In this document: in pieces, positions 5,799-11,869 of the stretch
Position numbering within the stretch: position 1 is the first letter of the stretch
Layout of the letters: every line of letters starts with the position of its first letter
Source: Clostridiales bacterium UBA1774
Lineage (GTDB): Bacteria > Bacillota > Clostridia > Oscillospirales > Oscillospiraceae
NCBI GenBank assembly: GCA_002314635.1
Contig: DCGQ01000037.1
Location: 1 to 11,869 of the forward strand
Reading direction: 5' to 3'
Length of the DNA stretch: 11,869 nucleotides
Translations under genes and position numbers: made by a program
Notes under the pieces: model-generated
The model's database searches: none
The model's input: only the letters and a program-made list of their open reading frames with translations
What the model was told of the DNA's origin: nothing

Positions 5799-6188
5799 AT
5801 GAAAGAGGACGATGTGCTTCGGCTTCTGAAAGCATTGCTGGAGCGGGAGCAGGTGGAATGGGCGGAAGAACTGGGCTGGATCCGGTTCCGGATGCGGCGG
5901 GAGGCAATGATCTGGGAAATCTCATGCTGTGCCCGACCCGGTTCCCTGCTGATCTACGGGCGGTTTCCGTTTCAGACTGCTTCGAAGGAACGGGGCAGGC
6001 TGATTTGTGACCGGATCAACCGGGAGCTGATTCGCGGCGCGCTCTATCTGACGGAGAACGGAGAACCGGTCTACCGCTGCCGTGCGGAGCTGGACGATGT
6101 TTACGGCGCGGAGGAGCGGGTTTTGGCTGCTCTTCAATACAGCGCACAGGTGGTTTCCTGCTTCTGGGGAAGATTGTCCGGCGTTTGA
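5799..6188 (+). CDS. YbjN-like (secretion-chaperone-fold) protein
   Basis: A 129-aa protein that fits the YbjN / bacterial sensory-transduction-regulator-like pattern, a fold related to type III secretion chaperones. It has an N-terminal helix (DDVLRLLKALLEREQVEW), strands around WIRFRMRREAMIWEISC and LLIYGRFPFQT, the long helix with the typical RLICDRINRELIRGALYL, a strand YRCRAELDD, and a final helix ending YSAQVVSCFWGRL. Length and order match the family, and the 'INRELIRGALYL..NGEPVYR' centre is the best hallmark. It sits directly before the sheath gene, so a chaperone role for CIS cargo or a CIS subunit is plausible but inferred. The ATG follows GGAG of TTGGAGATC at ~9 nt, and the gene begins 3 nt after the previous stop. 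Confidence 0.72.
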   Translation: MKEDDVLRLLKALLEREQVEWAEELGWIRFRMRREAMIWEISCCARPGSLLIYGRFPFQTASKERGRLICDRINRELIRGALYLTENGEPVYRCRAELDDVYGAEERVLAALQYSAQVVSCFWGRLSGV

Positions 6189-6219
6189 GCGCGGGAACGG
6201 GATCATCACTGACAGAACC

Positions 6220-6239
6220 ATCAAAAGACAACTTTTGAT
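6220..6239 (+). repeat. Hairpin upstream of the sheath gene
   Basis: A perfect 8-bp inverted repeat ATCAAAAG-ACAA-CTTTTGAT lies in the 123-nt gap before the sheath start at 6312. There is no T-tract after it, so it is not a normal terminator. It could protect the 5' end of a processed sheath mRNA, bind a regulator, or accompany a local promoter in the AT-rich stretch 6239-6257. Confidence 0.45.
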
Positions 6240-6258
6240 CATAATTAACCATAATTCG

Positions 6259-6268
6259 AAAGGAGGAA
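6259..6268 (+). promoter_or_regulatory. Strong Shine-Dalgarno-like site without a matching start
   Basis: AAAGGAGGAA is the best anti-16S match near the sheath gene, yet no ATG, GTG or TTG lies 5-13 nt downstream. The sheath start at 6312 is 44 nt further on and has its own weaker GGAG (6301-6304). It may act as a ribosome standby site, with or without folding that brings it near the start. Confidence 0.4.
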
Positions 6269-6311
6269 GCTTCACGGCAGGCGTTTCACCAGAATGGCGT
6301 GGAGCGAGAAC

Positions 6312-8102
6312 ATGGCAGAATATTTATCCCCGGGCGTGTATGTGGAGGAGTATGATTCCGGCGCAACTCCGATGCAGGGCGTCAGCACCAGCACAGCAGG
6401 CTTTGTGGGCCTTGCGGAGCGCGGACCCGTGATCGGCGAGCCTCAGCTCGTCACCAACTTTGCCGATTACAAGCGCATTTTCGGCGGATATCTCAGCGAG
6501 GCGAGCTTCGGCTCTGCCAGATTCCTTCCCTATGCTGTGGAACAGTTCTTTGCCAACGGCGGCTCCCGCGCATATATCATGCGTGCGGTTGCCGGAGATG
6601 CAAAGCCCGGCAGCGTGACCTCCGGTGTCCTTCGGATCACGGCGGCCAGTCCCGGCGCGTGGGCAGACAATATGCGCGTCACCGTGGAACCCTCCTACAA
6701 GGCAAAGACACAGGTTCTTGCGGTAAACGGTGCGGATCTGACCCTGAAAAACGCCGACGGCTTCAATGCCGGTGACGTAGTCGAGCTGTTTGACGGCAGC
6801 AGAAGCATGTTTGCGGTGGTGAAGAGCGCGCTGGACAAAACGATCACCCTCAACACTCCCTGCACATTGGATGTAGCCGACACGAAGGTGGGCACGGCGA
6901 AATTCATTCGCACCTGCGAGATCACCCTGACTGCAAGACTGGACGATACGGTGGAGACCTTCGCGAACCTGTCCCTGAAGCCGGAAGCACTGAACTATGC
7001 TCCGGCCCGCACGGCAAAGAGCGATCTGATCAAGGTCGAGATCCTTCCTGCTCCCAGAGCCACCTTCCTGCCCAAGGAAGAGAAGACGAAGGACAAGAAG
7101 GACGAGAAGGACGAAGGTACAGCCGGTGAAGCAAAGCCTGCCGAGACGAGAACTGGGGGCATTACGCCCTATGAGCAGTGCGGCGGAACCGGCGGCATGA
7201 TGGTGCTCACCCCCGTGGGCGGCAGCAACGGAAGCACGCCCAAGCCGGACGCGTATCTGGGCAGCGATGGCGGCCCCGGCAAGCGCACGGGTCTGCAGGC
7301 GTTCCTGGAAAACTCCAGCGTTTCCATCATGCTGATTCCCGGCGTGACCGCGCCGGAGGTTCAGGCCGGTCTGATCGGCTTCTGTGAGAATCGGGCAAAC
7401 TGCTTTGCCATTCTGGATGCGCCGCTGGAGCTGAAAAAGCCCAATGATCTGGCCAACTTCCGGGATATGTACGATTCCACCTATGCAGCCATGTATCATC
7501 CTTGGCTGCAGATGTACGATGCAGGCGCCAAGCGCTCCGATTATTTCCCGCCTTCCGGCGCAATGGCCGGCATTTATGCCAGATGCGACAACGAGCGCGG
7601 CGTACACAAGGCACCGGCAAATGAAGTCGTCCGCGGCTGCACCGGTCTGAGCTGCAACTACAATACCGCGGAGCAGGACATCCTGAATCCCATCGGCGTG
7701 AACCTGATCCGTGCGTTCCCCGGCCGGGGCATCCGTGTCTGGGGCGCCCGTACCATCAGCTCCAACGGCCTGTGGAAGTATATCAACGTGCGCCGCCTGT
7801 TCATCTATGTGGAAGAATCCATCCGTTCCAATACCAACTGGGTGGTGTTCGAACCCAACAGCGAGGTGCTCTGGGGCCGCGTAAGACGCACCATCGAAAC
7901 CTTCCTTGCAACCTGCTGGAGAGACGGTGCACTGGCAGGCACCAGCCCGGATCAGGCGTTTTATGTGGAATGCGGACCCACTACCATGACACAGGATGAT
8001 ATTGACAATGGCCGCCTGATCTGTGAGATCGGTATTGCTCCTGTCAAGCCTGCTGAATTTGTGATTTTCCGCATCACGCAGAAGACCTCCTCGGCGGAAT
8101 AA
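6312..8102 (+). CDS. Contractile tail sheath protein (CIS/phage-tail type)
   Basis: The sheath subunit surrounds the inner tube and contracts to drive it through the target envelope. The 596-aa protein begins with the family signature MAEYLSPGVYVEEYDSG..P..GVSTSTAGFVGLAERGP. It ends with the highly conserved C-terminal domain: YINVRRLFIYVEESIRSNT, NSEVLWGRVRRTIETFL, and IGIAPVKPAEFVIFRI near the end. The middle (about 95-290) is the variable surface domain, including a very charged linker at ~253-281 rich in K, D and E that ends in TRTGG. ATG 6312 is preferred to 6294 because MAEYLSPGVYVEE is the usual family start and GGAG lies at 7 nt. Only one sheath is seen; some systems carry several. 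The major tube gene follows after 40 nt. Identification is firm. Confidence 0.97.
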   Translation: MAEYLSPGVYVEEYDSGATPMQGVSTSTAGFVGLAERGPVIGEPQLVTNFADYKRIFGGYLSEASFGSARFLPYAVEQFFANGGSRAYIMRAVAGDAKPGSVTSGVLRITAASPGAWADNMRVTVEPSYKAKTQVLAVNGADLTLKNADGFNAGDVVELFDGSRSMFAVVKSALDKTITLNTPCTLDVADTKVGTAKFIRTCEITLTARLDDTVETFANLSLKPEALNYAPARTAKSDLIKVEILPAPRATFLPKEEKTKDKKDEKDEGTAGEAKPAETRTGGITPYEQCGGTGGMMVLTPVGGSNGSTPKPDAYLGSDGGPGKRTGLQAFLENSSVSIMLIPGVTAPEVQAGLIGFCENRANCFAILDAPLELKKPNDLANFRDMYDSTYAAMYHPWLQMYDAGAKRSDYFPPSGAMAGIYARCDNERGVHKAPANEVVRGCTGLSCNYNTAEQDILNPIGVNLIRAFPGRGIRVWGARTISSNGLWKYINVRRLFIYVEESIRSNTNWVVFEPNSEVLWGRVRRTIETFLATCWRDGALAGTSPDQAFYVECGPTTMTQDDIDNGRLICEIGIAPVKPAEFVIFRITQKTSSAE

Positions 8103-8142
8103 GCCAACAGCTTCCATATCGACAGAAAGGATGACAGTATAG

Positions 8143-8622
8143 ATGGCAATTAATTATCCATACAGAGTATTCCGCTATCAGGTCGAAATCGACGGTATCA
8201 GCCGTGCCGGTTTTTCCGAAGTTTCCGGCATGAGTTCCTCCGTGGATGCGGTGGAATACCGTGAAGGCGATGATCTTCGGAATACGCCGCGCAAGCTGGC
8301 CGGCCTTACCAAGTTCGGAAATGTGACCCTTCGCTGGGGCGTATCGGATGACTCGGACTTCCTTGACTGGGTTTATGCCGTTGCACCCACCAACACCGCG
8401 CCTCCCACCGGAATGGTGCGGCATAATGTGACCATTACCCTGATCGACGACGCCGGGAATCCCGGTCCGTCCTGGAACCTGATCAACGCATGGCCGGTTG
8501 GCTATACCGTGCCCGATCTGAACGGCATGGGCGGCGAGGTTGCGATCCAGTCGCTGGAGCTCTGCCATGAGGGCCTTGAGCATACGCCCGGCAATTCTGC
8601 CGGTGAGGCGTCCACCATTTAA
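8143..8622 (+). CDS. Major tube protein, gp19 family
   Basis: The inner-tube subunit, stacked as hexameric rings inside the sheath, 159 aa. Family signatures are the N-terminal YPYRVFRYQVEIDGISRAGFSEVSGM (read as segments YRVFRYQVEIDG and AGFSEVSGM), LAGLTKFGNVTLRWGV, SDFLDWVY, and ITLIDDAG..P..SWNLINAWPVGY, ending in IQSLELCHEGLE. This paralogue lies next to the sheath and is the most canonical of the three, so it is probably the major tube. AGAAAGGATGA precedes the ATG at a somewhat long spacing. A strong hairpin follows the gene, so this and the sheath may be expressed above the downstream genes. Confidence 0.95.
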   Translation: MAINYPYRVFRYQVEIDGISRAGFSEVSGMSSSVDAVEYREGDDLRNTPRKLAGLTKFGNVTLRWGVSDDSDFLDWVYAVAPTNTAPPTGMVRHNVTITLIDDAGNPGPSWNLINAWPVGYTVPDLNGMGGEVAIQSLELCHEGLEHTPGNSAGEASTI

Positions 8623-8635
8623 TGGACATCTGACG

Positions 8636-8685
8636 AAAGCCCTCCTCTGCCGCGCAGAATCCGTGCGGCAGTACGGAGGGCTTTT
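8636..8685 (+). terminator. Hairpin terminator/attenuator after the major tube gene
   Basis: The lower stem AAAGCCCTCC (8636-8645) pairs with GGAGGGCTTT (8675-8684). An upper 7-bp stem CTGCCGC (8647-8653) pairs with GCGGCAG (8665-8671). TTTT-CCC follows, a short T-tract. It lies in the 83-nt gap between tube and baseplate genes, with no clear new promoter after it. Partial termination would set a high sheath/tube to baseplate ratio. Confidence 0.75.
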
Positions 8686-8705
8686 CCCGAAAATGAGAGT
8701 AATGT

Positions 8706-9065
8706 ATGGAAACTGAATTTGAATTTGAACTGCCCAAAGGCTATGTGGATAAAAACGGGGATGTGCATCGCCGCGGTACCATGCGTCTGGCAACTGCGGC
8801 GGATGAGATTCTGCCGATGCGGGATCCGCGGGTGCAGCAGAACAGCGGCTATCTGACGATCATCCTACTGAGCCGGGTCATCACGCGGCTCGGTACCCTG
8901 AGCGCGATCAACACCCATGTGATCGAGGGACTGTTTACCATGGATCTGGCCTATCTGCAGGATCTGTATCAGCGTATCAACATGTCGGAAATGCCCACCT
9001 ATAAGGTGGTCTGTCCGCACTGCAATCAGCAGATCGAGGTGCCGCTGGATTTTTTATTAGCCTAG
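8706..9065 (+). CDS. T4-baseplate-like CIS/phage tail assembly protein
   Basis: A 119-aa protein that I match, from memory of the family pattern, to the T4-baseplate-protein-like family common between tube genes in CIS loci and related phages. Features are the N-terminal EFEFELPKGYVDKNGDVHR, then GTMRLATAADEILPMRDPRV, the helical LSRVITRLGTL, and VIEGLFTMDLAYLQDLYQRIN. The C-terminus has a single CPHC pair followed by QQIEVPLDFLLA, half of a zinc ribbon unless paired across a dimer. It probably acts in baseplate assembly. It follows the terminator-like hairpin, so expression should be lower than sheath and tube. Its ribosome binding site is weak (GAGAG). Confidence 0.85.
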   Translation: METEFEFELPKGYVDKNGDVHRRGTMRLATAADEILPMRDPRVQQNSGYLTIILLSRVITRLGTLSAINTHVIEGLFTMDLAYLQDLYQRINMSEMPTYKVVCPHCNQQIEVPLDFLLA

Positions 9066-9070
9066 GACTG

Positions 9071-9253
9071 GTGCTGTATCCGCAGGAGCAGCTCTATCAG
9101 GAGATGACTTTCCTGTCCTATTATCTGCACTGGTCCCGGGATGAAGTGATGGCATTGAGCCACGGCGAGCGCCGACGCTGGTGCACCGAGGTTTCTGCCG
9201 TAAACAAAAAGCTCAGCGGTTCGGAGAAAAATAAAACATTTGAGTTCCGGTAG
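9071..9253 (+). CDS. DUF6760-like small CIS protein, 60 aa
   Basis: A 60-aa protein with the pattern LYPQEQLYQEMTFLSYYLHW-S-RDEVMALSHGERRRWCTEV..VNKKL, which I associate with the DUF6760-type small proteins found between baseplate-like and tube genes in CIS operons. The start is probably GTG 9071, 5 nt after the previous stop; there is no good ribosome binding site, so translation is likely coupled to the upstream gene. In phage tails, a small ORF at this position often corresponds to a tail assembly chaperone, but that role here is inference. Confidence 0.8.
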   Translation: MLYPQEQLYQEMTFLSYYLHWSRDEVMALSHGERRRWCTEVSAVNKKLSGSEKNKTFEFR

Positions 9254-9267
9254 GGACGGCTTGGGTG

Positions 9268-9744
9268 ATGGGAATGGCCAATTATCAACAGTTTCAAAAC
9301 GGGCCGCTGACCGCATTCCGCTTTCTGGTGGAAGTGGATGGAAGGGTCGTCGGTGCGTTTTCACAGTTTTCCGGCATCCGGATGCAGATGCAGACCATTC
9401 AGGCGCGGGGCGGAAATGATATCCGAGGCGTACAGGAGGAGATTCCCGTGCTGACGAGCTATGCGCCGGTCACGCTGTCGAAGGGGGTACTGGGCACCAG
9501 TGATTTTCTGGACTGGGTATTCTCCGCTGCGGCTTCGCCGGAAACCGGCCCTGTCAACAACCGCCTGCGCCGGACACTGAACATCATTGCACTGGATGAC
9601 GCGGGAAAGCGATGCGTAACATGGTCACTGAAAAACGCAATGCCTGTCGGTTACGAGCTTTCCCCGATGGACAGTACCCGCAGCGAGGTGCTGACGGAAA
9701 GCGTGACATTTGCCATACAAGGGGTTGCACGGAGAATCGAATGA
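9268..9744 (+). CDS. Second gp19-like tube paralogue
   Basis: A paralogue of the major tube protein, 158 aa from ATG 9268. Shared segments are FRFLVEVDGRVVGAFSQFSGI, VTLSKGVLGTSDFLDWVF, NIIALDDAGKRCVTWSLKNAMPVGYEL and SEVLTESVTFAIQGVAR. By analogy with other CIS, the second and third gp19-like proteins are tube-initiator or baseplate hub adaptors rather than bulk tube. Three starts lie close together (GTG 9265, ATG 9268, ATG 9274). The MANYQQFQNGPLTAFRF N-terminus is family-like, so 9274 is also possible. AGGGA (9252-9256) precedes at 8-11 nt. It follows the DUF6760-like gene by 14 nt. Confidence 0.9.
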   Translation: MGMANYQQFQNGPLTAFRFLVEVDGRVVGAFSQFSGIRMQMQTIQARGGNDIRGVQEEIPVLTSYAPVTLSKGVLGTSDFLDWVFSAAASPETGPVNNRLRRTLNIIALDDAGKRCVTWSLKNAMPVGYELSPMDSTRSEVLTESVTFAIQGVARRIE

Positions 9745-9780
9745 ACGAGAGACGGCGGCAAGGGATGGAGGAACGGCCAG

Positions 9781-10209
9781 ATGCTGACAAGCGAATTTGT
9801 ATCCGGTTCCTATTTTGAAGTGACACTGGCCGGAACCGGCGTTGTGCTGACGGGCAGGTTTACTGCGGTGAGCGGTCTGAATATGGAAATCGAATACGAG
9901 ACCTATAACGAAGGCGGTTCCAACTATCCCAGGTTCTTTTTCAAGGAAACGCGGCCGCAGGTACTGGTTCTGGAACAGGGCGTTGTGACAACGGCAGACG
10001 CGGTTTCCGCGTTGATGGGGATGTGTGCTTCCGGTATGTCGGTTCCGCTTGGCGGGGAAGTCATTCTGCGGGACAGCTTCGGAACACCCCAGCGGAGCTG
10101 GACCATCGTGGGCGCACACCTTCAGCGGTACATCGGCCCCGAACTGAACAGCAACCAGCCGGCACTGGCCGTGAGTCGGATTGAGTTCCTCTACAATGGG
10201 TGCTATTGA
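9781..10209 (+). CDS. Third gp19-like tube paralogue (tube-initiator type)
   Basis: A diverged gp19-like protein, 142 aa. The fold pattern remains: GSYFEVTLAGTGVVLTGRFTAVSGLNMEIEYETYNEGGSN (as segments SYFEVTLAG and FTAVSGLNMEIEYE), a shortened centre ETRPQVLVLEQGVV, then VILRDSFGTPQRSWTIVGAHLQRYIGPEL and SRIEFLYNG. It is shorter than the major tube protein and lacks the DFLDWV motif, having SALMGMCASG instead. This fits a specialised ring at the tube base. GGAGGA (within GATGGAGGAACGG) precedes ATG 9781 at ~10 nt. The stop TGA (10207-10209) shares a base with the next ATG, indicating translational coupling. Confidence 0.88.
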   Translation: MLTSEFVSGSYFEVTLAGTGVVLTGRFTAVSGLNMEIEYETYNEGGSNYPRFFFKETRPQVLVLEQGVVTTADAVSALMGMCASGMSVPLGGEVILRDSFGTPQRSWTIVGAHLQRYIGPELNSNQPALAVSRIEFLYNGCY

Positions 10210-11869
10210 TGGATAACATCTCCAGAATCAAACCGGATATGACAGTTGCGAGACAGGAATCCCTGTCTCCATTCGGGTTGCTGACGCAGCTGTTTACCAC
10301 CGAACTGATGCAGCGAAATGCCCAGTCTATGGGTATGTATCGTCCGCTGCGTCTTGCGTATCTGGAGGAAGATACGGAAGAACAGCAGGCGGCGCCGGAG
10401 GTGCATTTCGACCTGAATGTGGATCTGATCGTAAACCGACTTCTGAAGGACGAACAGAGCAGGAAAAACAAGGAAAGCAAAACGCCGGCACAAAGGATTC
10501 TGGAACGTATCATTCTGCGGGAAAAGGAAATCTATACGTCCGCCGCAGATGTCAGGCATATCGTGCTGGATGTGGGAAACCGAAGGATCACGGCAGAGCT
10601 GCCGCTTTCCCGGCAGACACAGGAAACGCGGCTGCGGTCAGCGGCAGAGGAAAGCCGGAACATCGGGTCAGACCAGCGGCAGCACGGTGAGAGAATCCCT
10701 GCCCGGAACAGGGACACCCTGATTCGCTCTGCGGAGCTGACAAAGCCGCTTCATGGTACAACAGTCCCGGCAGGGATTCTGCGGCAGGTGATCCCCGGGA
10801 AGAAGCTGGAGCTTGCCAGTCAGTCCATGGGGGTTCCTGCAAGCGGCGGATGGCAGCCGGAATTTCGGGAGACCCATCCCGGCTATCCTTCCCGGAACGG
10901 AAGAACGAAACAGGACGGGGTTTCTGCGGCCAGCATCCTGCTGCCGGATGTGATGCGCCGCCGCAGAGAGAATGCCCTTGCACAGCATGAAAGCGGAAGT
11001 ACCATCCCGGGTTCGGATCCTCTTGATTGGTTGTCTCCGGAAGCGCTGTCTCAGAGTTTTGGGGACATGGATTCCGGTTCGGATTCAGATCGGGTGTTCC
11101 GTGAGGTTCGACGCGCCGTATCCGAGACGCTTCGGATGAATCAGCTTCGGAATGACCCGCCGCGCACGGAGCAGTCTGCCTCTGCCGCAGTTTCCGAACA
11201 GCGCAGAGATTCTGTACGGAAAAATCCCGTGGGGAAAAGCGGGCATTCCGGGAAGAAAGCAGACTCCGTAATTCGGGAAGAAACGGCAGAACCGGCGGCA
11301 GACGGGAATGCAGCCGCGCGGCGTTCCCCGATTACGGCGGATACAGGCCGAGACCCTGTTTGGGAAACCGAAACGGGTCGGGAAACGGCTACAGCGGAAC
11401 AGAATGCAGCGGATTCAGCCTTGCAGCGGGAACCGGTGCAGGCTGATCAGACCCAGCGTCAGACAGCGCTTCCGGATGCTTCCCAGCCCCGCATAGTGCC
11501 TTCCTCCATGATCTATCGTGCGGAAACGGGGGAATCCGATACCGAATCACACCACGCAGAAAGCGGGACGCTTCGGGAGAACCGGGAGCGCAGGGAGCCG
11601 TCTTCCGCTGCGGAAGCGGTGGAAGGTTTTCGGAGAACGGAAAACCGTTCGGAAACCGTGCGGTTTTCGGGAAAAACCCGGAGCGGGATGGAGCAGGAGC
11701 ACAGCACATCCGGAAAAGAGTATCGTGCAGAACCGGCGGCAGACGGGAATGCAGCCGCGCCGCGTTCCCCGATTACGGCGGACACAGGCCGAGAAAAAAG
11801 CCGGGAGACCGTATGGAAATCCGAAACGGGTCGGGAAACGGCTGCAGCGGAACAGAATGCAGCGGATTC
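10209..11869 (+). CDS. Large repeat-bearing CIS-associated protein (partial, runs off edge)
   Basis: An open frame of at least 553 codons with no stop before the window ends. I do not recognise a family. Residues ~1-130 look ordered: SPFGLLTQLFTTELMQRN, SMGMYRPLRLAYLEED, then VHFDLNVDLIVNRLLKDEQ and helical RILERIILREKEIYT, with a strand-like VRHIVLDVGNRRITAEL at ~130-146. From ~150 onward the protein is rich in R, E, S, A, T and G with few hydrophobics, probably disordered. Two near-identical segments (residues ~360-403 and ~507-553) form an internal repeat 147 codons apart. The ATG overlaps the stop of the third tube gene. In comparable CIS loci a LysM-type hub adaptor often sits here, but no LysM motif is visible. 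Scaffold, linker or cargo are all possible. Confidence 0.8.
   Translation, partial: MDNISRIKPDMTVARQESLSPFGLLTQLFTTELMQRNAQSMGMYRPLRLAYLEEDTEEQQAAPEVHFDLNVDLIVNRLLKDEQSRKNKESKTPAQRILERIILREKEIYTSAADVRHIVLDVGNRRITAELPLSRQTQETRLRSAAEESRNIGSDQRQHGERIPARNRDTLIRSAELTKPLHGTTVPAGILRQVIPGKKLELASQSMGVPASGGWQPEFRETHPGYPSRNGRTKQDGVSAASILLPDVMRRRRENALAQHESGSTIPGSDPLDWLSPEALSQSFGDMDSGSDSDRVFREVRRAVSETLRMNQLRNDPPRTEQSASAAVSEQRRDSVRKNPVGKSGHSGKKADSVIREETAEPAADGNAAARRSPITADTGRDPVWETETGRETATAEQNAADSALQREPVQADQTQRQTALPDASQPRIVPSSMIYRAETGESDTESHHAESGTLRENRERREPSSAAEAVEGFRRTENRSETVRFSGKTRSGMEQEHSTSGKEYRAEPAADGNAAAPRSPITADTGREKSRETVWKSETGRETAAAEQNAAD
11286..11416 (+). repeat. Internal repeat copy 1
   Basis: In-frame DNA repeat within the large partial gene. 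Block A (11286-11353, 68 nt) has 2 mismatches to copy 2. Block B (11368-11416, 49 nt) has 1 mismatch. The interval between blocks is 12 nt shorter than in copy 2, preserving the frame. It encodes the EPAADGNAAARRSPITADTG-like and ETGRETATAEQNAADS-like segments. Confidence 0.9.
11727..11869 (+). repeat. Internal repeat copy 2 (cut by window end)
   Basis: The second copy starts exactly 441 nt (147 codons) after copy 1. It carries a 4-codon insertion around SRETVWKSE between blocks A and B and is still matching when the window ends at 11869. More copies may follow. Confidence 0.9.

Noticed and set aside
6324..8117. 597-codon open frame antisense to the sheath gene
   Set aside because: It mirrors the sheath frame almost end to end, a typical artefact of GC-biased codon positions. 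It has no family signature, and the sheath identity on the plus strand is certain.
10588..10988. Minus-strand frames opposite the large repeat-bearing protein
   Set aside because: They are serine/arginine/proline-rich mirror translations of a low-complexity plus-strand gene, without start signals or known domains.
1..11869. CRISPR array, tRNA/rRNA genes, insertion sequences or integrase
   Set aside because: I looked for regularly spaced repeats, tRNA-like 3' ends, terminal inverted repeats and transposase or integrase motifs, and found none I could support.

Overview
The window most resembles a stretch of a moderately GC-rich Clostridia-type Firmicute chromosome. This rests on strong AGGAGG-type ribosome binding sites, an extended -10 promoter, LytTR-type regulators and a STAS/HATPase pair. 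The sequence does not fix the genus. The right half is unmistakably a phage-tail-like contractile injection system (CIS, eCIS type): one tail sheath, three gp19-like tube paralogues and two small baseplate/assembly proteins. The locus runs off the right edge before any LysM, spike, baseplate-wedge or AAA+ ATPase gene is reached. No phage head, integrase or lysis genes are visible here.

Layout. (1) Positions 152-1081, minus strand: a LysR-family regulator, followed to its right by a 437-bp divergent intergenic region rich in CCATATGG/TATATGG motifs. (2) Positions 1519-3795, plus strand: a four-gene regulatory operon of a STAS anti-anti-sigma-like protein, an RsbW/SpoIIAB-like HATPase, a LytTR protein with a degenerate receiver, and a LytTR response regulator with an intact receiver. 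It ends at a strong hairpin terminator (3809-3856). (3) A 290-nt gap carries 10-bp-phased short repeats and a good extended -10 promoter (TG-T-TATAAT, 4012-4020). (4) Positions 4086-6188: a stand-alone degenerate receiver, two unrecognised proteins and a YbjN-like (secretion-chaperone-like) protein. (5) Positions 6312-10206: sheath, major tube, hairpin terminator, T4-baseplate-like protein, a 60-aa DUF6760-like protein, tube paralogue 2 and tube paralogue 3. (6) Position 10209 to the edge: a large, charged, low-complexity protein with an internal near-identical repeat.

Working model (inference). The partner-switching pair and the two LytTR proteins form a regulatory cassette that controls the CIS operon from the promoter at about 4015. 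The CIS operon itself opens with a non-phosphorylatable receiver, which could be a feedback or titration partner. The terminator just after sheath and tube would keep these bulk structural subunits abundant and the baseplate parts scarce. The most novel-looking parts are the STAS/HATPase/LytTR/orphan-receiver cassette attached to a CIS, the three unassigned proteins between the receiver and the sheath, and the repeat-bearing protein at the right edge.
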